Virus record (IMG/VR): IMGVR_UViG_3300043427_003765
Span: 1 to 30,970 of that record
Source: a virus
DNA length: 30,970 bases
Direction: 5' to 3' (one strand)
Shown here in pieces: positions 1-6,020 of the stretch (within the stretch, counting starts at the first letter, position 1; each line of letters starts with the position of its first letter). The notes beneath the pieces were generated by a model that was not told where the DNA came from, made no database searches, and saw only the letters and a list, made by a program, of their open reading frames with translations. The translations under genes were made by a program, and so were the position numbers.

Positions 1-149
1 AATTGACGCATACCGTCTTGCCACTCGAAGAACAACTCGAGAGCAGCTTGACGCTGCGCCTCAAGTTCTTGGTCGATGCAAGGGGCATCTCTCCTGGCGA
101 GCAGACGAGCGTCTTGGGTCAGGAGATATTCAACAGCTTTAGGAGTCAT
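1..149 (-). CDS. Leftward small protein, N-terminal part (runs off window)
   Basis: The frame reads leftward from an ATG at 149 and stays open to the window edge (49 codons seen). The product starts MTPKAVEYLLTQDARLL and continues with a charged, probably helical stretch rich in Glu, Gln and Arg. I do not recognise it. The start has no Shine-Dalgarno sequence; it is preceded by AGGACTCAACC, the same core as in the hairpins upstream of the genes starting at 636 and 965. It is the last visible member of the leftward cluster and is separated from the gene at 242-445 by a two-hairpin leader. Its orientation, start context and spacing match its neighbours, which is the main support for calling it a gene. 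Confidence 0.55.
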   Translation of the reverse strand, partial: MTPKAVEYLLTQDARLLARRDAPCIDQELEAQRQAALELFFEWQDGMRQ

Positions 150-241
150 GGTTGAGTCCTGGTGGTGTCGTGTGGTGTATGCAGAGCTAAGCCCTGCAGA
201 AACCCATCACATCCAGTGGACATGATGGGAAAGTGCAGAGA
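150..241 (-). promoter_or_regulatory. Two-hairpin leader (A) before the gene starting at 149
   Basis: Read on the minus strand, 229-203 folds into a 12-bp hairpin (arms CCCATCATGTCC and GGATGTGATGGG, loop ACT). Two pairs are G-U, which become A-C mismatches on the plus strand, so the fold fits a leftward RNA better than the plus strand. A second hairpin at 197-181 has arms GCAGGG and CTCTGC (one G-U) and loop CTTAG. Blocks CTGCACTT and GGGTTTCTGCAGG are shared with the leader at 637-731. Confidence 0.6.
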
Positions 242-445
242 TCAGTTGACGTACTTACTGTTGATGCAGTAGTACGTATCGCCAAGGAATCCTTGGACGT
301 AGATCAGATTGTGTCCTGGTCGGTCATGGCACGTTGCTTGGTAGTGTCTGTTGAGAAGCTTCTGCGCTCCAACAGATAGCAGTAAACCCAAGCCAGAGCC
401 AAGAATAAGAGCGACACAGGAATCAGAGATGTAGTTGGTACGCAT
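242..445 (-). CDS. Small single-pass membrane protein, unknown function
   Basis: This 67-residue product starts MRTNYISDSC and has one hydrophobic stretch at about residues 10-28 (VALILGSGLGLLLSVGA), then a polar C-terminal part with two cysteines (C39, C60). It looks like an N-terminally anchored inner-membrane peptide with a short soluble tail. Its ATG at 445 lies two bases beyond the TGA of the upstream gene (448-636), so the two are probably translationally coupled. It is the only gene in the leftward cluster without a hairpin leader. The family is not recognised; small membrane peptides of this kind are common in phage early regions. Confidence 0.6.
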   Translation of the reverse strand: MRTNYISDSCVALILGSGLGLLLSVGAQKLLNRHYQATCHDRPGHNLIYVQGFLGDTYYCINSKYVN

Positions 446-447
446 GA

Positions 448-636
448 TCAGTTGCCTTGCTTAGGAGTGATGACGAATGCCATATCGTTAGGCATCATGA
501 GTGCCGCTGCACGCAGCCGATACTCATTCACCTTAGTACCGATGTCTTCCTTGGCAGGAAGCTTGGCATTCTCTACTGCAGCAGCAGTATTGACTAGCAG
601 TGCTGCAAGGTTCTTGCGGATGTGTAATGCAGTCAT
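448..636 (-). CDS. Small protein of unknown function
   Basis: I choose the ATG at 636, giving a 62-residue product beginning MTALHIRKNLAALL. The frame is open further, to an ATG at 708, but that extension would run through two strong hairpins (657-675 and 680-720) with homologues in the leaders of neighbouring genes, so it is more likely untranslated. The N-terminal half is Ala/Leu-rich and helical (residues 3-23), followed by KLPAKEDIGTKVNEYRLR, a possible second helix. There are no recognisable catalytic motifs. The stop lies two bases before the start of the 242-445 gene, suggesting one transcript. Confidence 0.6.
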   Translation of the reverse strand: MTALHIRKNLAALLVNTAAAVENAKLPAKEDIGTKVNEYRLRAAALMMPNDMAFVITPKQGN

Positions 637-731
637 GAGCTGAGTTGAATTGAATGGCAGGATGTTGAGTCCTGCAGAAAACCCACCGTCGTAGTACATA
701 CATACCACAACGGAAGGGTTAAGTGCAGGAG
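637..731 (-). promoter_or_regulatory. Two-hairpin leader (C) before the gene starting at 636
   Basis: On the minus strand 720-680 forms a long hairpin: outer arms AACCC and GGGTT, then an 11-bp stem with arms CCGTTGTGGTA and TACTACGACGG and loop TGTATG. Two of its pairs are G-U and would be A-C mismatches on the plus strand. A second hairpin follows at 675-657 with arms GCAGGA and TCCTGC and loop CTCAACA, ending 20 bases before the ATG. The second hairpin has a near copy at 988-1006. Confidence 0.65.
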
Positions 732-965
732 TCAGAATGCTACCGCATACATGATGTCTTGAATCATGGTCATGGAGTAGTTGTAGTACTCGCGCATCTC
801 GTCGTACAACTCCTTGGTACCCGTAGGTATCCCTGACATGAATGACATCGTGTCAAGGTACTTCCATTCGCCGTCCTTCAGTTTCTGGAAGTGAAGCATA
901 GAGCTTTCACCTCCGTTCCAAATGACGCGATGGAGTGTGTCGAACTCAGGCTGGTAGATCAGCAT
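732..965 (-). CDS. Small soluble protein of unknown function
   Basis: This 77-residue product starts MLIYQPEFDTLHRV at the ATG at 965. It is rich in aromatic residues and Met and contains the run DEMREYYNYSMTMIQDIMYA near the C-terminus, which looks helical. No signal peptide or membrane span is seen. The start is preceded by CTCAACACC and has no Shine-Dalgarno sequence; the same TCAACACC precedes the start at 1860 and a related CACAACC precedes 1228. It lies between two structured leaders (966-1039 upstream and 637-731 downstream). The family is not recognised. Confidence 0.6.
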   Translation of the reverse strand: MLIYQPEFDTLHRVIWNGGESSMLHFQKLKDGEWKYLDTMSFMSGIPTGTKELYDEMREYYNYSMTMIQDIMYAVAF

Positions 966-1039
966 GGTGTTGAGTTAACAATGGAATACAGGATGTTGAG
1001 TCCTGTTGAGGGGACTGTAGTCCCCAGAGCAAGAGTCAG
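966..1039 (-). promoter_or_regulatory. Two-hairpin leader (D) before the gene starting at 965
   Basis: On the minus strand, 1025-1010 is an inverted repeat (GGGGACT, two bases, AGTCCCC). It is followed by a hairpin at 1006-988 with arms ACAGGA and TCCTGT and loop CTCAACA. The second hairpin has the same loop as the one at 657-675, but its outer pair changes from G-C to A-T, so base pairing is kept. It ends 22 bases before the ATG, against 20 in leader C. Confidence 0.6.
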
Positions 1040-1228
1040 TTAGATCTTGTAGCCGTTAGTGACGCACCAATCACGGTGGATTTGATCGGCTTCCTTCGGC
1101 CAGTCATGGGTAATGCATTGCTTGGCAGTTGCCTTATCAATGAAGTAACCAGCGACTGGACCTACTAAGATGCCGAAGCCAAATGCCTGGATGATGATGA
1201 GTGCGTAGACGTTCTGTCCTTTGATCAT
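1040..1228 (-). CDS. Small membrane protein, unknown function
   Basis: I take the ATG at 1228, giving 62 residues that begin MIKGQNVYALIII. A hydrophobic segment at about residues 7-28 (VYALIIIQAFGFGILVGPVAGY) is followed by a soluble tail with Cys, Trp and His residues (KQCITHDWPKEADQIHRDWC). This fits an N-in or N-out anchored peptide with a short domain of about 30 residues. An upstream in-frame GTG at 1288 lies inside the loop and arm of a hairpin (1275-1293) that is duplicated before the next gene, so I reject it as the start. The context before the ATG is CACACAACC without a Shine-Dalgarno sequence. The family is not recognised. Confidence 0.6.
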   Translation of the reverse strand: MIKGQNVYALIIIQAFGFGILVGPVAGYFIDKATAKQCITHDWPKEADQIHRDWCVTNGYKI

Positions 1229-1311
1229 GGTTGTGTGGTATAGGTAGATGCCACTGACTTGTGGCAATACTGAAGGCAGGGTTTGCACCTGCCAATGCCG
1301 CTTATACGGAC
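1229..1311 (-). promoter_or_regulatory. Structured leader (E), paralogous to 1594-1677
   Basis: The 83-base leader begins directly after the upstream stop codon with TCCGTATAAGCGG, then a hairpin at 1293-1275 (arms GGCAGG and CCTGCC, loop TGCAAAC), then AGTATTGCC and a second hairpin (arms GCCAC and GTGGC, loop AAGTCA), then CCACACAACC before the ATG. Leader F has the same blocks in the same order and almost the same length (84 bases). Confidence 0.65.
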
Positions 1312-1593
1312 TCAGTCTTCATCTTGCCAAGCAAGGCGCTCCTGCTCACGCTGACGCATGAACTTGATGATGCCTTGCAGTTCGGCAAGTGTTAGATAAC
1401 CCGTTGGGTCACACATACCTGGAAACCACGCTTCATAGGTGGTCTCTGCGCCTGGATCGTTAGCTGCCATCAGTCCTGAACCCTTGGGTCCAGTGACGAT
1501 AGAGATTTCGCCAACAAGGCTGTCAATGTACACAAGGTGGAAACCACCAGGTACAGCAGGGTGTTGTACCCAACCAGTAGTCAGGTCAATCAC
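1312..1593 (-). CDS. Protein of unknown function (about 93 aa)
   Basis: I prefer a GTG start at 1593: it is preceded by AGGAG with a six-base spacer, and it leaves an upstream leader of 84 bases that matches the leader of the next gene block by block. The product then starts (M)IDLTTGWVQHPAVPGG, has a beta-type core (FHLVYIDSLVGEISIV), an acidic loop and a helical C-terminus (LTLAELQGIIKFMRQREQER). The frame is open to a GTG at 1656, which would add 21 residues encoded across the hairpin. No motif or family is recognised. It lies in the leftward cluster, one base before leader E. Confidence 0.55.
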   Translation of the reverse strand: MIDLTTGWVQHPAVPGGFHLVYIDSLVGEISIVTGPKGSGLMAANDPGAETTYEAWFPGMCDPTGYLTLAELQGIIKFMRQREQERLAWQDED

Positions 1594-1677
1594 AGGAATC
1601 TCCTGTTGTGCGGTGCCTATCTCCGCTGGAGGCAATAACTGGGCTAGGGTTTGCACCTAGCCTCCCGCTTCAACGGA
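1594..1677 (-). promoter_or_regulatory. Structured leader (F), paralogous to 1229-1311
   Basis: Directly after the upstream stop come TCCGTTGAAGCGG, a 7-bp hairpin at 1662-1642 (arms GGCTAGG and CCTAGCC, loop TGCAAAC), AGTTATTGCC, a small hairpin (CTCC, AGC, GGAG), and CCGCACAAC. The main hairpin keeps the loop of leader E but swaps a C-G pair for T-A. A further hairpin at 1606-1592 (arms ACAGGA and TCCTGT, loop GAT) covers the Shine-Dalgarno sequence and the start of the GTG. Confidence 0.65.
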
Positions 1678-1860
1678 TCAGCCTTTAGCTTGAAGCTGCT
1701 TGATAAACTTCCGTGCTTGATCAACAGACATCGTGGTGCTACAGTCGTAACCCTTCTGGCTCTTACGAACCAGCTTGGTGATACGAGCTAAGCCCACTTC
1801 CTTGTTGACAACGAAGTAATAAACAGCTTGCTTGGTGTTGACGACGCAATGAATGTCCAT
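1678..1860 (-). CDS. Small basic protein of unknown function
   Basis: This 60-residue protein starts MDIHCVVNTKQAVYYFVVNKEVG at the ATG at 1860. The first 30 residues look like two or three beta strands and the last 25 (VDQARKFIKQLQAKG) like an amphipathic helix; the protein is rich in Lys. The overall look (short beta hairpin plus helix) is common among phage early proteins that bind host proteins or nucleic acid, but nothing specific is recognised. It is the first gene of the leftward cluster: upstream lies the non-coding stretch 1861-2340, so a promoter for the cluster should be there. TCAACACC precedes the start. Confidence 0.6.
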   Translation of the reverse strand: MDIHCVVNTKQAVYYFVVNKEVGLARITKLVRKSQKGYDCSTTMSVDQARKFIKQLQAKG

Positions 1861-1930
1861 GGTGTTGAATAAGATTGAACGCTGCTACGTTTAACGTCCA
1901 GCTTGACGTGAATCATTGATTCAACTGCTC
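1861..1930 (-). promoter_or_regulatory. Leader/operator region of the leftward cluster (G)
   Basis: Two inverted repeats lie before the ATG at 1860. TGAATCA-T-TGATTCA at 1909-1923 is a 15-base palindrome with one central base. ACGTC / GACGT at 1894-1909 has a six-base loop. They could be hairpins of a leader RNA, as in the five other leaders, or binding sites for a repressor at the first promoter of the cluster. No clear -35/-10 pair is seen. Confidence 0.4.
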
Positions 1931-2340
1931 TCTATCTTCTGTCATTCCTTGAGATCCCTTGTGCGAGAACTGTTCTTGGCAAAGCAGTCTGTCGGGTAGC
2001 CTAAATTCCGCGCGCGCGATGTCATGAAATCCTGACAATTGTTGCCGAAAAACCCAGGATATGATCAATAACTTATGCTTTGATGTCTTAGCGAACGAAG
2101 TGAGCGCTCTCTTCGTGAACGCAGTGAACTCTTACTCGCACATAACATAACCTAACCTAAGTTACCCTCCCCACCCTTTCTTTTTTTCTATACGCAAATC
2201 GCTACGCGGAGGGGTATGGAGAAGCGTCAGGAAATTTTTTATCCTTTTTCGACCCTATACGGACCCTCTTTTGTATCGCAACGTACCAAAACTTAAAAAG
2301 TGTCGCCTTATTTAAAGGTTTACCCTAGTTTTTACACAAA
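1931..2340. other. Non-coding stretch with palindromes and pentamer repeats
   Basis: No convincing gene is present. Visible elements are an alternating CG run near 2009-2018, an inverted repeat at 2020-2037 (TGTCA / TGACA), a 20-base near-palindrome at 2096-2115 (CGAAG, T, GAGCGCTC, T, CTTCG), an imperfect direct repeat (GAACGAAGTGAGCGCTCT at 2093-2110, GAACGCAGTGAACTCT at 2117-2132), a run of four pentamers at 2141-2160 (CATAA twice, CCTAA twice) and an AT-rich stretch from 2220. Such a mix is compatible with a replication origin or a control region, but there is no direct evidence for either. Confidence 0.4.
2141..2160. repeat. Tandem pentamer repeat (CATAA)2(CCTAA)2
   Basis: Four pentamers follow without a gap between the palindrome at 2096-2115 and a pyrimidine-rich tract (2161-2190). 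Short iterated units next to an AT-rich segment are typical of initiator-binding sites, but four units are too few to be sure. Confidence 0.45.
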
Positions 2341-2364
2341 AAAGCCGGGGTGTTTGCCCCGGCT
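2335..2364 (-). terminator. Intrinsic terminator for the leftward gene 2390-2605
   Basis: Arms AGCCGGGG (2343-2350) and CCCCGGCT (2357-2364) pair perfectly around a six-base loop. On the minus strand the stem is followed by a run of T (bases 2342-2336). It lies 25 bases after the stop codon of the leftward gene. No T run follows on the plus strand, so the direction is clear. Confidence 0.9.
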
Positions 2365-2389
2365 GTGTCATGAATTTATCTTTACGTTA

Positions 2390-2605
2390 TCAAAAACCGT
2401 ACATTTTGCTTTGCGCTGTTTCGGCTGCGCTTAAAGCTTTGGCGTATGACTGCCAATCAGGCTTTTGTCGGGCTAATTCCCCCCTGGCACCCTGAATAAA
2501 AGTACGTACTTCGAGGGGATCAGACCCTTGATCCGCCATTTCCTCTGCTTTTGCTTTAATTGCTTCGAGTGCAACAACCCTTTGCGCTCTATCTTTTACG
2601 TCCAT
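2390..2605 (-). CDS. Small helical protein of unknown function
   Basis: This 71-residue product starts MDVKDRAQRVVALEAIKAKAEEMADQG at the ATG at 2605. It is rich in Ala, Glu, Lys and Gln and looks almost entirely helical, with a conserved-looking tail (KPDWQSYAKALSAAETAQSK). The start is preceded by TTATAGAATTTTTGGAAC, which offers both a -10-like TAGAAT and a weak GGAA ribosome site. A strong terminator closes the gene (2335-2364), so it is a transcription unit of its own, divergent from the long rightward block that begins at 2735. No family is recognised; it could be a small regulator or a virion-associated peptide. Confidence 0.7.
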   Translation of the reverse strand: MDVKDRAQRVVALEAIKAKAEEMADQGSDPLEVRTFIQGARGELARQKPDWQSYAKALSAAETAQSKMYGF

Positions 2606-2734
2606 GTTCCAAAAATTCTATAAAACCCTAAATGGGGCTTAAAACTTTTCTTGATAATAGTCTAACGTAGCTATTTTTCCAAATTTCTACCTTTAAAATA
2701 CAAATAACAAGGTCAATAGACAAAATATTTACCC
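2606..2734. promoter_or_regulatory. Divergent promoter region
   Basis: This 129-base AT-rich gap separates the leftward gene (start 2605) from the rightward virion block (start 2735). It carries TAGAAT on the minus strand close to the leftward ATG, and TAAAAT at 2694-2699 on the plus strand, 35 bases before the rightward ATG. The plus-strand box is of the same type as those before many genes further right. No -35 element is obvious. Confidence 0.5.
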
Positions 2735-4597
2735 ATGGTACTCGCGCCGTCCGATTTTTACGCTTATAGCCGCGCAACCGGAGTGCCGGTACCAGAAAAC
2801 CCAGAAGAAAGAGCGGCTTTAACTCCAGAAGTCCTTGAATTCCGCCGTAATCAGTTACGTGCCCCACAACAGGAGTCAAATCCACTTGCTGCCCTTGGTG
2901 CTGCAGCGTTAGGAGTTGGCGCTTTAGCTGGTAGTGTGGCACTTGCTCGCCGCCTTGGCTTTGGTGCACCCAAAGTTGCAGCATCTAAAAAACCTGCATT
3001 TACACAAGAAGCGCTTCAAAACGTTAATGCATTAGGTCGTCAAGAATCTTTAGAACAAGTCATTCGTCAAGCAAGGCAAGAGCGTCCAACCGGCATTGTT
3101 CAGACTGATCTTGCGGCAGTAAACAAAATCCTGGAAGATCCTGAACTCAAAAAACTTGTTCAACGGCAAACTGCGGAAGAAGAGGCTGAGCTTCGCAGTG
3201 AAATGGCGCGTCAACAGGCACGTGTTCAAGCACAAAAACGCGAAGACCTCTGGAGCCTAGTCAAAGAAATTCAAGCAGAAGCGCCTGTTGTTAACCAAGC
3301 GATTGGAGCCCTGGAGTCTGGTGAAGATCAGATGACAAGTCGTGTTATGCGTGGCGTACTACGCAACGAAGATCTTGATGCCTCTCAAGTTAATCAAATT
3401 GCACGTCAAACAGGCAGTGTAAAAGTAGCTGCTTCGATGACACCTGATGGTGTACCTGTTGATCAAACTGATGTTTGGGGTGGAGCAACACTTCCTACTT
3501 TGACGCAAGAAGGTCAACAATATGGGCCAGAGCCTCTTCGGTTACTGCCTGCTGCAACCCAAGGCCGCCAACAGCAAGCACAGTCGTTCCTAGCGCAAAA
3601 ACGTCAAGAACTTTCTGGTCGATTTGGCCCAACACGTACCGAAAGAATCCTAAGCGAGAATCCTGAACTTCTTGAGGCAGCAGAGCTTTATGCAACCACT
3701 GGCGATCCTAACGTTCTTTCTCGTTTTTCTACAGCACCTTCTACTCCAATCACTGTAAAACCTACAGTACAGATGGGCATTAATGCAGAAGAATTTCCAA
3801 CCGGACAATTTTACAAAAAAACCGGTTATCCGGAGAACACGGGAGATCTACTGGAGCGTGACATTGAACTTACCAATGAAATTTCTTCCATTGGTCTGCA
3901 GCAACAACAGTTAGCGGCTAAAGCACAAGAGCTTGGTGAGCAAGAGTTAATGCTTCGTGTAGCCATGGATCGTGATCCGGAAGGTGGCGGTGCGTACACC
4001 AAAATGTTTGGCCGGGTTAAATATGAGCAGCAAAACTTACCGGATCCTGCGTCTCTTAACGTTGATTTGGGTGATGTACTTGAAGAAAGAAATTTTTTAC
4101 GGCGCTACATGGACTCATTAGAGTCTCTGGGATCTACTTATAAATTAGGTGATTTTCAAGAAGGTGTACGTCCTTTTTATGAATATGATCCTCAAGGCAA
4201 TATTATTCCTCAGACTCTTGAGTTACGTGGTGGCCGACGTTCTGTTGATCTTGAGCCTAAAACCGGTGGTGGTCGTTTAGTTGCCGAATACGATCCCGAA
4301 GGGCAAACTGGGAGTACACGTGGAATTTATGGCGTAGAACAAACGTCTCGTCGCACCGGAGAATCAACCCGACCCACTCAAATGACAATGAACGAGTTAG
4401 TACGTGAAGGTCTAGAACAAGCTGTTGCTTCTCCGGAAGGCGACGTACCTATGCCTCCAGCTTTAACGGCAATGACCGAACGTCGTCCCACTTCTGCTGC
4501 ACGGCGCAGTATTGATGCAAGTCAAATTGTGCGTCAAGCTATAATTGAGGGGCGCGACCCGCAGGTGGTATTACGTCAACGCGGTTTTAATGTGTAA
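2735..4597 (+). CDS. Large virion-type protein, probably internal/ejection protein
   Basis: This 620-residue protein starts MVLAPSDFYAYSRATGV at the ATG at 2735. A short Ala/Gly-rich hydrophobic segment (about residues 49-70, NPLAALGAAALGVGALAG) is followed by long charged helical stretches rich in Gln, Glu and Arg (about 85-215) and a second coiled-coil-like region (about 370-410, with LQQQQLAAKAQELGEQELML). The C-terminal third is rich in Gly, Arg and Thr, and the protein ends DPQVVLRQRGFNV. Hydrophobic patch plus long helices is the usual make-up of podovirus internal proteins that are ejected with the DNA and cross the envelope, but no homologue is recognised. It leads a run of ten similar genes and starts the rightward block. 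Confidence 0.7.
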   Translation: MVLAPSDFYAYSRATGVPVPENPEERAALTPEVLEFRRNQLRAPQQESNPLAALGAAALGVGALAGSVALARRLGFGAPKVAASKKPAFTQEALQNVNALGRQESLEQVIRQARQERPTGIVQTDLAAVNKILEDPELKKLVQRQTAEEEAELRSEMARQQARVQAQKREDLWSLVKEIQAEAPVVNQAIGALESGEDQMTSRVMRGVLRNEDLDASQVNQIARQTGSVKVAASMTPDGVPVDQTDVWGGATLPTLTQEGQQYGPEPLRLLPAATQGRQQQAQSFLAQKRQELSGRFGPTRTERILSENPELLEAAELYATTGDPNVLSRFSTAPSTPITVKPTVQMGINAEEFPTGQFYKKTGYPENTGDLLERDIELTNEISSIGLQQQQLAAKAQELGEQELMLRVAMDRDPEGGGAYTKMFGRVKYEQQNLPDPASLNVDLGDVLEERNFLRRYMDSLESLGSTYKLGDFQEGVRPFYEYDPQGNIIPQTLELRGGRRSVDLEPKTGGGRLVAEYDPEGQTGSTRGIYGVEQTSRRTGESTRPTQMTMNELVREGLEQAVASPEGDVPMPPALTAMTERRPTSAARRSIDASQIVRQAIIEGRDPQVVLRQRGFNV

Positions 4598-4599
4598 CT

Positions 4600-4824
4600 A
4601 TGGCTGAAAAGAAAAAGAAAAAAGACAAGAAGTGGATCCAAAGTATGGAGATGAAGGAAGGCGCCTTCACAGCCAAAGCCAAGCGCAAAGGCATTACCTC
4701 TGCTCAACTCCAAGAAAACGTACTCTCTAATCCAGATGAGTACGATGAAAAAACCGTAAAACAAGCACGGCTTCGTCAAACTTTGGTAGGATTACATAAG
4801 AAGAAAAAAGAGTCCACAAAATAA
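4600..4824 (+). CDS. Small Lys-rich conserved phage protein
   Basis: This 74-residue product starts MAEKKKKKDKKWIQSMEMKEG, has a run of Lys at both ends, and carries the core WIQSMEMKEGAFTAKAKRKG followed by KQARLRQTLVGLHKKKK. Small basic proteins of this layout (a Trp-Ile-x-x-Met-x-Met-Lys-x-Gly-Ala motif and a Leu-Arg-Gln-Thr-Leu tail) occur in many phages and are encoded next to virion genes. Their role is not settled; nucleic-acid binding within the head is a reasonable guess. It starts two bases after the stop of the preceding gene, and the next gene begins directly after its stop, so the three are co-transcribed. Confidence 0.75.
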   Translation: MAEKKKKKDKKWIQSMEMKEGAFTAKAKRKGITSAQLQENVLSNPDEYDEKTVKQARLRQTLVGLHKKKKESTK

Positions 4825-5421
4825 ATGGCTAAAGATCATCGCCTTGCCTTAGATCGTTACATCAGAGATGATGCATTTGTAAAGAAAAAAGTTCTTAATT
4901 TTGACGAACTTTTTCTAAGCCCATCAAGCACTGGGCAGTATCCCTGGAACCCATCGCGTTTTACGCAGGCCGACTTACTGCGTAAGATGATGACGCGTAA
5001 GTTATCGCTTAACCCACGCCTTAATTTCGTAGGTGATAACGCAGAGCAGTATGAAGTTTTTGCGGGTCTTCCCAACTTTAATCGTGTTGAGCAGTATGAC
5101 TTTTCTAATGGCAGGGCATTAACGCCACAAAGGCCAGAGGAGCAACCTGGTTACAACCCACTTTGGCCAGATTCCTATCGCTTGAGTCCTACCATACCAC
5201 CAGATAAAAAGATCAAGAATCCGATGCCGCGAGCAGCTAACCCTGATCCCCGTGGGTTCTTGATGGCAGCAGCGGAAAGTCGCGTCAATTCTGAAATTAA
5301 AGGCAAAGCATCTGTCGCTGAGTTACTCTCCAAAAAAGGAAGTACTGGTGCACCACTCTCTTCTACTAGCAACAACGATAAAAAAGAAACGTTTAAAAAG
5401 AATAATGAAAAGGTCGGTTAA
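4825..5421 (+). CDS. Virion-region protein of unknown function
   Basis: This 198-residue protein starts MAKDHRLALDRYIRDDAF. The first 130 residues are rich in aromatic residues and Pro, with FDELFLSPSSTGQYPWNPSRF and LNPRLNFVGDNAEQYEVF, and look folded. The last 50 residues are polar and Lys/Ser/Asn-rich, probably disordered. No signal peptide, membrane span or catalytic motif is seen. The ATG follows the preceding stop without a gap. Its place between a basic small protein and two hydrophobic ejection-type proteins suggests a minor virion component. The family is not recognised. Confidence 0.65.
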   Translation: MAKDHRLALDRYIRDDAFVKKKVLNFDELFLSPSSTGQYPWNPSRFTQADLLRKMMTRKLSLNPRLNFVGDNAEQYEVFAGLPNFNRVEQYDFSNGRALTPQRPEEQPGYNPLWPDSYRLSPTIPPDKKIKNPMPRAANPDPRGFLMAAAESRVNSEIKGKASVAELLSKKGSTGAPLSSTSNNDKKETFKKNNEKVG

Positions 5422-5444
5422 ACTAGTAAAAAAGAAATAAGAAA

Positions 5445-6020
5445 GTGAAGTTAGCGGGGCGCAGCAAGATTCCAGCCGATGCAACTAGCGTTGCAGGTAA
5501 TGTTGGCATGGGTAGTGCCCTAGCCGGTGTTCTCGGTTTGCTCGGTGGCGGTCCTATCGCCGGCCTTGGATCTGCAGCCATCGATTTTGCTGTGACTTAC
5601 CCCCTGGTCAAAGGTGCCAGGAAACTACGTCCTCCTGTCAGACCATCTGCTGCAACAGCAAAGAATTTTGTTCGTGATGAATCCGGCAACCTTGTTCCGG
5701 CGCTTGAATACTCCAAGCTGGAAACGGGCGCAAATATTGGAGGTTCTCTGTTGTCCGCTGGTCTTGGCGTTGGCTTAATGGCGCCTGAACCAACGGTCAT
5801 GTCGCAAGATCAAACGATCATGCACGAGATGATGCAACGGCAAGCCGTTAATAATTTGCAAGCGCCTCAAGCGGTATCCCCTGGTACTCAATTTCAAATG
5901 GCAGGGCTTGAGTTCTTGAACCAATATATCCGACCAGATCTCAATACAACTGATCTCAACATGCCGATGCCTGCGCGTGTACAGGCATTACTTCAGCAAA
6001 CCGGCATGGAGCTGTTCTAA
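5445..6020 (+). CDS. Ala/Gly-rich membrane-active virion protein (candidate ejection protein)
   Basis: A GTG start at 5445 gives 191 residues. Two hydrophobic Gly/Ala-rich segments are seen: about residues 16-55 (VAGNVGMGSALAGVLGLLGGG, then AGLGSAAIDFAVTYPLV) and about 93-113 (ANIGGSLLSAGLGVGLM). The rest is helical and ends NMPMPARVQALLQQTGMELF. The segments look more like glycine-zipper membrane-inserting helices than a signal peptide, as expected for a protein that forms part of a conduit through the host envelope. Its stop codon overlaps the next start (TAATG at 6018-6022), so the two are translationally coupled. No homologue is recognised. Confidence 0.7.
   Translation: MKLAGRSKIPADATSVAGNVGMGSALAGVLGLLGGGPIAGLGSAAIDFAVTYPLVKGARKLRPPVRPSAATAKNFVRDESGNLVPALEYSKLETGANIGGSLLSAGLGVGLMAPEPTVMSQDQTIMHEMMQRQAVNNLQAPQAVSPGTQFQMAGLEFLNQYIRPDLNTTDLNMPMPARVQALLQQTGMELF

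Noticed and set aside
637-708. Upstream ATG start at 708 for the gene ending at 448
   Set aside because: The extension would be translated through two strong hairpins that have relatives in other leaders.
1229-1288. Upstream GTG start for the gene ending at 1040
   Set aside because: The GTG lies in a hairpin that is duplicated before another gene, and the added residues are not conserved-looking. The ATG at 1228 leaves a leader that matches its paralogue in length.
1931-2340. Attachment site or CRISPR array
   Set aside because: The repeats are short pentamers and diverged direct repeats without regular spacers. No integrase or tRNA end is nearby.
2628-2984. Minus-strand 118-residue frame spanning the divergent region
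   Set aside because: It would read through the promoter gap and antisense to the start of the 620-residue gene, and its product looks random.
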